Below, one piece after another: positions 6,848 to 10,285 of a stretch of DNA of 10,285 nucleotides. Every line of letters begins with the position of its first letter. Within the stretch, counting starts at the first letter, position 1. The stretch is taken from NCBI GenBank assembly GCA_964452115.1, contig CAYVKY010000084.1, positions 1 to 10,285 of the forward strand. Reading direction: 5' to 3'. Position numbers and translations under genes: made by a program. The notes below the pieces were generated by a model that was not told where the DNA came from, searched no databases, and was given only the letters and a program-made list of their open reading frames with translations. This DNA comes from CAYVKY01 sp964452115. GTDB taxonomy: Bacteria; Bacteroidota; Ignavibacteria; Tepidaquicellales; Tepidaquicellaceae.

Positions 6848-8623
6848 ATGACAAACAACAAAAAGCTTATAAACTGGGTTAATGAAATGGCGGCAATGTG
6901 CCAGCCTGACAGAATCCATTGGTGCGATGGATCAGAGGAAGAAAACAACAAACTTCTGAAAATGCTTGTAGATCAGAAAGTATTTAAACCGGTACCGAAA
7001 AGACCTAATAGTTATTGGGTTGTTTCAGATCCGGGAGATGTAGCAAGAGTGGAAGACAGCACTTATATTTGTTCGGAAAAAGAAATAGATGCAGGACCTA
7101 CCAATCACTGGAAAGATCCGAAAGAAATGAAAACAATTCTGACAGGGCTTTTTACAGGTTCGATGAAGGGCAGAACGATGTATGTGATTCCTTTTTCGAT
7201 GGGACCGCTCGGTTCAAAAATTTCACACATAGGAATTGAAATTACAGATTCACCATACGTGGTTGTAAATATGCGCATAATGACAAGAATGGGAAAGAAA
7301 GTGCTTGATGTACTCGGAGACGGAAACTTTGTGCCGTGCCTGCATTCGGTCGGAGCGCCGCTTGCAGAAGGACAGAAAGACGTACAGTGGCCATGCAATA
7401 AAACAAAATATATTGTTCACTTCCCTGAAGAACGCGCAATATGGAGTTACGGCAGCGGCTACGGCGGCAATGCACTTCTTGGAAAGAAATGCTTTGCGCT
7501 GCGCATCGCATCCGTGCTCGCACACGATGAAGGCTGGCTCGCAGAGCATATGCTCATACTCGGACTTACACCGCCGAACGGTGAAAAGAAATATATTGCA
7601 GCGGCATTCCCGTCAGCCTGCGGAAAAACTAACCTTGCAATGCTGACACCGTCGCTTCCGGGATGGAAAGTTGAAACGGTAGGCGACGATATTGCCTGGA
7701 TGAAATTCGGCGAAGACGGAAGATTATATGCCATAAATCCTGAAGCAGGATTTTTCGGAGTTGCTCCCGGAACATCAATGAAGACAAATGCAAACGCAAT
7801 GCTTTCCTGCGAAACAAATTCTATCTTCACAAACGTAGCATACACCGATGACGGCGATGTGTGGTGGGAAGGAATGACAGACGAAAAACCGAAACACCTT
7901 ATAGACTGGCATAAAAACGAATGGACGCCTGAATCAAAAGAAAAAGCAGCACATCCTAATTCACGTTTCACTGCGCCGGCAAGGCAGTGCCCCGTGATTG
8001 ACCCGAGATGGGAAGACCCGAAAGGCGTGCCTATCAGCGCATTCCTTTTCGGCGGCAGAAGAGAAAGCGTTACACCGCTGGTGAACGAAGCGTATGACTG
8101 GAATCACGGTGTGTATATGGGCTCGGCAGCAGCATCCGAAACCACTGCAGCAGCAGCGGGTGCGGTCGGCAAACTGCGCCATGACCCGTTTGCAATGCTT
8201 CCTTTCTGCGGATATAATATGGGCGACTATTTCGGCCATTGGATTCAGATCGGCAGAATGTCCACACCGGAAAAACTTCCGAAAATTTTCTTCGTAAACT
8301 GGTTCAGAAAAGACAAAGACGGACATTTTATGTGGAACGGATACGGCGATAACATCCGCGCACTGAAATGGATTCTCGAAAGAGTTGACGGAACCGGAAA
8401 ATACGTTGATACACCGATCGGAAGGCTCCCTGCAGAAGGTGCAATAGACATAGAAGGAATGAATATGAAACCCGAAGACCTGAAAAAGCTCTTCACAGTT
8501 GATAAAGACGCCTGGTTCAACGAAGTAGCGGAAATGCGCGAATATTACAAGATATTCGGCAGCCGCCTCCCGAAAGAGCTCGCAGCCGAACTCGACAAAA
8601 TCGAAGCCAGACTGAAAAAGTAA
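6848..8623 (+). CDS. pckG: Phosphoenolpyruvate carboxykinase (GTP)
   Basis: Catalyses oxaloacetate + GTP to PEP + GDP + CO2, the entry to gluconeogenesis, or the reverse anaplerotic direction in fermenters. At 591 residues it matches GTP-type enzymes (about 590-620). Visible motifs: YGSGYGGNALLGKK (201-214) in the substrate/Mn site region, the P-loop FPSACGKTN (254-262) with the reactive C258 and K260, the kinase-2/metal motif GDDIAW (279-284), and INPEAGFFGVAPGTS (296-310). NWFRKD further on contributes to guanine nucleotide binding. The ATP-type family lacks the SACGKTN form, so GTP use is well supported. AAGGA at 6840-6844 is the best Shine-Dalgarno in the window, though only 3 bp from the ATG. 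It lies 19 bp after the permease, ends the second + run, and is followed by a strong terminator. Confidence 0.97.
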   Translation: MTNNKKLINWVNEMAAMCQPDRIHWCDGSEEENNKLLKMLVDQKVFKPVPKRPNSYWVVSDPGDVARVEDSTYICSEKEIDAGPTNHWKDPKEMKTILTGLFTGSMKGRTMYVIPFSMGPLGSKISHIGIEITDSPYVVVNMRIMTRMGKKVLDVLGDGNFVPCLHSVGAPLAEGQKDVQWPCNKTKYIVHFPEERAIWSYGSGYGGNALLGKKCFALRIASVLAHDEGWLAEHMLILGLTPPNGEKKYIAAAFPSACGKTNLAMLTPSLPGWKVETVGDDIAWMKFGEDGRLYAINPEAGFFGVAPGTSMKTNANAMLSCETNSIFTNVAYTDDGDVWWEGMTDEKPKHLIDWHKNEWTPESKEKAAHPNSRFTAPARQCPVIDPRWEDPKGVPISAFLFGGRRESVTPLVNEAYDWNHGVYMGSAAASETTAAAAGAVGKLRHDPFAMLPFCGYNMGDYFGHWIQIGRMSTPEKLPKIFFVNWFRKDKDGHFMWNGYGDNIRALKWILERVDGTGKYVDTPIGRLPAEGAIDIEGMNMKPEDLKKLFTVDKDAWFNEVAEMREYYKIFGSRLPKELAAELDKIEARLKK

Positions 8624-8649
8624 AAGATATAAAATTTGTAAGATATTCT

Positions 8650-8685
8650 AACGTGCTAATGCTTATGTATTGGCACGTTTTTTTT
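8650..8685 (+). terminator. Strong rho-independent terminator after pckG
   Basis: AACGTGCTAAT (8650-8660) pairs with ATTGGCACGTT (8669-8679) over 11 positions, with one G-T wobble and an 8-base loop (GCTTATGT). Eight consecutive T follow from inside the stem end (8678-8685). It starts 27 bp after the pckG stop and ends the 3721-8623 run. Confidence 0.9.
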
Positions 8686-8686
8686 A

Positions 8687-8828
8687 TTACCCTTTTGTTT
8701 CGATGTAAAATAGAATTTATAAAATGCTCCCAATCCTTTAATTTCGATACTTTTGATATTTCAGAAATGCAGTGATAAACCTCCTCGTTTTCCGAGTTCT
8801 CGGGATTCCAGAGTCCGTGCAAATATGC
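8687..8828 (-). pseudogene. Possible remnant reading frame, unrecognised
   Basis: On the minus strand a frame stays open from the TGA at 8829-8831 leftwards through the terminator. Its non-overlapping part reads as a protein-like stretch with segments HGLWNPENSENEEVYHC, ISEISKVSKLKDWEHF and INSILHRNKRVIKK. The only initiator is a TTG (8820-8822), no ribosome binding site is seen, and the frame then runs into the pckG terminator and the antisense of pckG. A frame before the TGA (GNYVKYFMSI) also looks protein-like, which could mean a frameshifted relic. I do not recognise the family. It may equally be a chance open frame. The right end lies about 33 bp from the nested palindrome element, so it could be debris associated with it. 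Confidence 0.2.
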
Positions 8829-8864
8829 TCATAAAATATTTAACGTAATTTCCTATGACTACAG

Positions 8865-8885
8865 CCCACGACTTCCAGTCGTGGG
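8865..8885. repeat. Left outer hairpin CCCACGACT/AGTCGTGGG
   Basis: Perfect 9-bp arms (8865-8873 and 8877-8885) with loop TCC. The same arms recur at 9040-9060, about 175 bp away, with a different loop (AAA), so stems are conserved while loops vary. Confidence 0.9.
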
Positions 8886-8887
8886 TA

Positions 8888-8896
8888 TGCTATAAT
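8888..8896 (+). promoter_or_regulatory. Possible extended -10 promoter inside the palindrome element
   Basis: TGCTATAAT matches the extended -10 consensus TGnTATAAT exactly. It sits 3 bp after the left outer hairpin and would start transcription near 8903, just before the left inner hairpin. No -35 box is present; the position is occupied by the hairpin. If the host uses Bacteroidota-type promoters this consensus may not apply, and AT-rich DNA yields such matches by chance. Confidence 0.25.
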
Positions 8897-8903
8897 ATTA
8901 AAT

Positions 8904-8923
8904 AAAACCGTTTTAACGGTTTT
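8904..8923. repeat. Left inner hairpin AAAACCGTT/AACGGTTTT
   Basis: Perfect 9-bp arms (8904-8912 and 8915-8923) around TT. It shares AAACCGTT/AACGGTTT with the right inner hairpin; in RNA the loop would open to at least 4 bases. Confidence 0.88.
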
Positions 8924-8950
8924 AAATATTTGCAATATATTTTATCTACA

Positions 8951-8967
8951 GATTATTTTAAATAATC
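8951..8967. repeat. Central palindrome GATTATTT/AAATAATC
   Basis: Eight-base arms around a single T near the exact centre of the 202-bp element. CAGATTAT (8949-8956) can instead pair with ATAATCTG (8975-8982), giving a mutually exclusive alternative stem. Confidence 0.65.
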
Positions 8968-9000
8968 AAGATGTATAATCTGATGGATATGAGAAGATTA

Positions 9001-9020
9001 TAAACCGTTGAAACGGTTTA
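9001..9020. repeat. Right inner hairpin TAAACCGTT/AACGGTTTA
   Basis: Perfect 9-bp arms (9001-9009 and 9012-9020) around GA. It differs from the left inner hairpin by a matched A-T to T-A swap at the outermost pair and by its loop, so pairing is kept. Confidence 0.88.
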
Positions 9021-9039
9021 AATAAAAACAACATTCTTT

Positions 9040-9060
9040 CCCACGACTAAAAGTCGTGGG
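9040..9060. repeat. Right outer hairpin CCCACGACT/AGTCGTGGG
   Basis: Perfect 9-bp arms (9040-9048 and 9052-9060) with loop AAA; same arms as the left outer hairpin. From 9064 to 9182 I see no gene, only a GC-rich stem TGCCGC/GCGGCA (9151-9169) in otherwise AT-rich DNA. Confidence 0.9.
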
Positions 9061-9182
9061 CTGAAGTTTAATAACTCTGCTTTTTGTGCAGCCTCTCCTG
9101 CTTGGGAATGCATTTGATGTAAAAATGAATAATTTCATCAATTTGCGAGCTGCCGCCGGAGCAGCGGCAAGAGGGGTAATAT

Positions 9183-9213
9183 AAAAAAGGCACGCGGGAA
9201 TACCGGTGCCTTT
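9183..9213 (-). terminator. Intrinsic terminator of the small secreted-protein gene
   Basis: AAAGGCAC (9186-9193) pairs with GTGCCTTT (9206-9213); the 12-base interior can add CGG/CCG with a bulged G. Read on the minus strand, the hairpin is followed by a run of six T (complement of 9183-9188). It lies 33 bp past the stop of the minus-strand gene ending at 9246. On the + strand it has only a short T-rich tail. Confidence 0.82.
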
Positions 9214-9245
9214 ATTAAAAACTTGGGGTTTTATAAAATAAAATT

Positions 9246-9650
9246 TTATTCACATTCGATGTCTTCCATGTCGCCGATGGAGTTGTACTGGAGGGTGGGG
9301 GAATAGCTGCCGCCGCCTGTGTAATCCTGCCTGAAACCGAACTGTACGGCTTTGCATCTGCCGTCGGGCCAGGTTCCGTAGAGTACCATATAGAGTTTGC
9401 GGCAGATAATATTGCCTGTGATTTCGTTGTACTCTGTTTTCCAGTCATCGGATGTGATAACTGCCTGAGAGTATCTTTCTTTCCATTTCTCGTTTTCGGC
9501 TTTTTTGTTTACGGCATCGAGCGCCTGCTGACTGAGCTCAGTGTTCTGCATTCCCGCCGTAAAGTCGCTGAAGTGTTTTTTTGTTTGTGAGAAAAGTGAT
9601 GTTGAGGTGAGTAAAACCAATAGTACCGCTAATCCAATAAATGTTTTCAT
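9246..9650 (-). CDS. Small secreted protein of unknown function
   Basis: A 134-residue protein I do not recognise. The N-terminus is a clear Sec signal peptide: MK, a hydrophobic core FIGLAVLLVLL, then TSTSLFSQ, with cleavage probably around residues 21-23. There is no lipobox cysteine, so it should be soluble in the periplasm or beyond. The mature part has a charged helical stretch (about 35-62) and then a likely beta-rich half containing WKTEYNEITGNIICRKLYMV and WPDGRCKAVQFGFRQDY. Cysteines at 83, 99 and 133 (one left over after any disulfide) are notable. No type IX sorting domain is present. The ATG (9648-9650) has no Shine-Dalgarno, only A/T-rich sequence. It is flanked by its own terminator on one side and the terminator of the next gene on the other, so it is likely monocistronic. 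Codon pattern and signal peptide make a real gene very likely. Confidence 0.82.
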   Translation of the reverse strand: MKTFIGLAVLLVLLTSTSLFSQTKKHFSDFTAGMQNTELSQQALDAVNKKAENEKWKERYSQAVITSDDWKTEYNEITGNIICRKLYMVLYGTWPDGRCKAVQFGFRQDYTGGGSYSPTLQYNSIGDMEDIECE

Positions 9651-9686
9651 ACAGTAATTTTATTTTTACAATGTATGAAGATAAAA

Positions 9687-9692
9687 ATTATA
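9687..9692 (-). promoter_or_regulatory. Possible -10 box for the small secreted-protein gene
   Basis: TATAAT on the minus strand, about 36 bp before the ATG at 9650. The terminator at 9713-9747 lies just upstream, so an independently transcribed gene needs its promoter within 9651-9712. No -35 is clear, and the stretch is so AT-rich that chance is a real alternative. Confidence 0.3.
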
Positions 9693-9712
9693 TTTTAAAT
9701 ATGATAGATAAT

Positions 9713-9747
9713 AAAAAAAGTGCGGCTTGAATTGCCGCACTTTTTTA
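9713..9747 (-). terminator. Strong bidirectional intrinsic terminator
   Basis: GTGCGGC (9720-9726) and GCCGCAC (9734-9740) form a perfect 7-bp GC-rich stem with a 7-base loop. It is flanked by an A-run (9713-9719) and a T-run (9741-9746) that extend the stem and supply the T-tract on either strand. It lies about 29 bp after the stop of the minus-strand gene ending at 9776, which is its likely client. Confidence 0.92.
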
Positions 9748-9775
9748 TTTAAAGGAATTTAAATGAAAAATCAAA

Positions 9776-10285
9776 TTACTTTATCAGTATCATTTTTTTC
9801 ACATTTGAATATCCGTTAACTTCCAGTTTGTACAGGTAAACGCCGCTTGACAGATTTGCAGCATTGAAATCTACGGAATATTGTCCTGCGGGTTTAAATC
9901 CGTTTATAAGTTCACTTACCTGACGTCCGAGCATATCAAAAACTTTCAGTGTAACGAGTCCCTGTTTTGCAATTTCAAAATTTATTTTAGTTACAGGGTT
10001 GAAAGGATTCGGATAATTCTGAGATAAGGAATATGTTTCCGGAATTTGAGTGCTGACCGGTGTAATTGCGGTAATATTTCCGAGATTTACATTCCATGTT
10101 GCGGCAATTTCGGAAGAATCCAGTGCTCTCTTATAGAATCTGAATTCATCCATCAATCCTTCAAGTCCTGCAGAAGTGCTGTATCCTCCGACCGTGAATC
10201 CTGTGCCGTTGGTGAAGTTGAAAGGAGCCGCCTGTACGACAGAATTTGAAAATACTCCATTTTTATAGATTTTTACTGTCGAAGT
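9776..10285 (-). CDS. C-terminus of a large secreted LamG-like protein with type IX sorting domain (partial)
   Basis: The frame is open to the window edge, so the 169 visible residues are only the C-terminal end; the true start is outside. Residues 1-67 look like the last strands of a concanavalin A-like/LamG jelly-roll: VKIYKNGVF, then FTVGGYSTS, and LMDEFRFYKRALDSSEI, matching the common (I/M)DEvRiYnRALs..EI ending. After a short linker, residues 81-169 are a Por secretion (type A) C-terminal sorting domain: YSLSQNYPNPFNPVTKI, LVTLKVFDMLGRQVSELI, AGQYSVDF, LSSGVYLYKLE and a final KKMILIK. This domain directs export through the type IX system and is removed or used for surface anchoring. The cargo may bind carbohydrate or act as an adhesin or hydrolase; the missing N-terminal part decides. 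An internal TTG (10154-10156) is not a believable start because homology runs straight through it. Confidence 0.9.
   Translation of the reverse strand, partial: TSTVKIYKNGVFSNSVVQAAPFNFTNGTGFTVGGYSTSAGLEGLMDEFRFYKRALDSSEIAATWNVNLGNITAITPVSTQIPETYSLSQNYPNPFNPVTKINFEIAKQGLVTLKVFDMLGRQVSELINGFKPAGQYSVDFNAANLSSGVYLYKLEVNGYSNVKKMILIK

Larger units (their letters stand above)
8862..9063. mobile_element. 202-bp nested-palindrome element (MITE/REPIN-like)
   Basis: The element is bounded by the 12-bp inverted pair CAGCCCACGACT (8862-8873) and AGTCGTGGGCTG (9052-9063). Each end is itself a hairpin: 9-bp arms CCCACGACT/AGTCGTGGG with a 3-base loop at 8865-8885 and 9040-9060. Inside, after near-equal spacers of 18 and 19 bp, come two more 9-bp hairpins sharing AAACCGTT/AACGGTTT (8904-8923 and 9001-9020). 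The centre has GATTATTT-T-AAATAATC (8951-8967). The layout is mirror-symmetric. No ORF or transposase lies inside and no target duplication is evident. Such paired short palindromes are typical of elements moved by IS200/REP-type Y1 transposases, but that link is inference; it could also be a structured RNA gene or a bidirectional transcription barrier. Confidence 0.7.

Noticed and set aside
6489..6854. 121-residue minus-strand open frame across the end of the permease
   Set aside because: Antisense to hydrophobic coding sequence, which gives false hydrophobic frames; no context supports a gene.
7305..7646. 113-residue + strand frame inside pckG
   Set aside because: Out-of-frame overlap with a complete, motif-rich enzyme; residue content shows no protein-like pattern.
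7459..7971. 170-residue minus-strand open frame inside pckG
   Set aside because: It is antisense to the conserved P-loop and metal-site region of PEP carboxykinase, and its composition is rich in Ser/Pro/Phe as expected from reverse reading of a biased coding frame. It has no ribosome binding site or recognisable domain.
9151..9169. GC-rich stem TGCCGC/GCGGCA as a terminator
   Set aside because: No T-run follows on either strand, and proper terminators for both flanking transcription units are already present.
10046..10249. 67-residue + strand frame opposite the type IX cargo gene
   Set aside because: It lies antisense to the LamG and sorting-domain coding region, which has clear homology; no ribosome binding site.

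Overview
The window looks like a chromosomal segment from a free-living bacterium of the Bacteroidota/Chlorobiota/Ignavibacteriota lineage, with Ignavibacteria the best guess. The main evidence is the protein running off the right edge. It ends in a type IX secretion (Por) type A sorting domain with the YPNPFNP...KVFDMLGRQV...LSSGVYLYKL pattern typical of that group. Weak or absent Shine-Dalgarno sequences before most starts and AT-rich intergenic DNA also fit. Species cannot be told from the sequence.

Positions 162-3387 (+ strand) form a tight four-gene run with 0, 3 and 4 bp between genes: a class I SAM-dependent methyltransferase, QueF (preQ0 reductase), a single-domain PPK2-type polyphosphate kinase and class II fumarase FumC. 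Two bases after the fumC stop lies an array of seventeen 7-bp units (consensus CAATGTA, 3390-3508). About 200 bp of AT-rich leader follows.

Positions 3721-8623 (+ strand) form a second run: a family I CoA-transferase of the 4-hydroxybutyrate/butyrate/acetyl-CoA hydrolase type, QueC (preQ0 synthase, with a TTG start), an AI-2E-family (PerM-like) membrane permease overlapping queC by 4 bp, and GTP-dependent PEP carboxykinase. A strong intrinsic terminator follows at 8650-8685.

Positions 8686-9245 are a non-coding convergent region. It holds a possible decayed minus-strand reading frame and a 202-bp palindrome-of-palindromes element (8862-9063) that resembles a MITE or REPIN. After these comes the terminator of the first minus-strand gene.

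Positions 9246-10285 (- strand) encode a small secreted protein of unknown function and the C-terminus of a large secreted LamG-like, type IX-sorted protein, separated by a strong bidirectional terminator.

Biologically, the two + runs mix central carbon metabolism (FumC, the CoA-transferase and PckG around fumarate/malate, acyl-CoA/acid exchange and oxaloacetate/PEP) with two steps of queuosine precursor synthesis: QueC makes preQ0 and QueF reduces it to preQ1. QueD and QueE are not in the window. I found no rRNA, tRNA, CRISPR array, defence system or complete transposase. The genes are mostly ordinary housekeeping genes; the least explained parts are the nested-palindrome element and the heptamer array.
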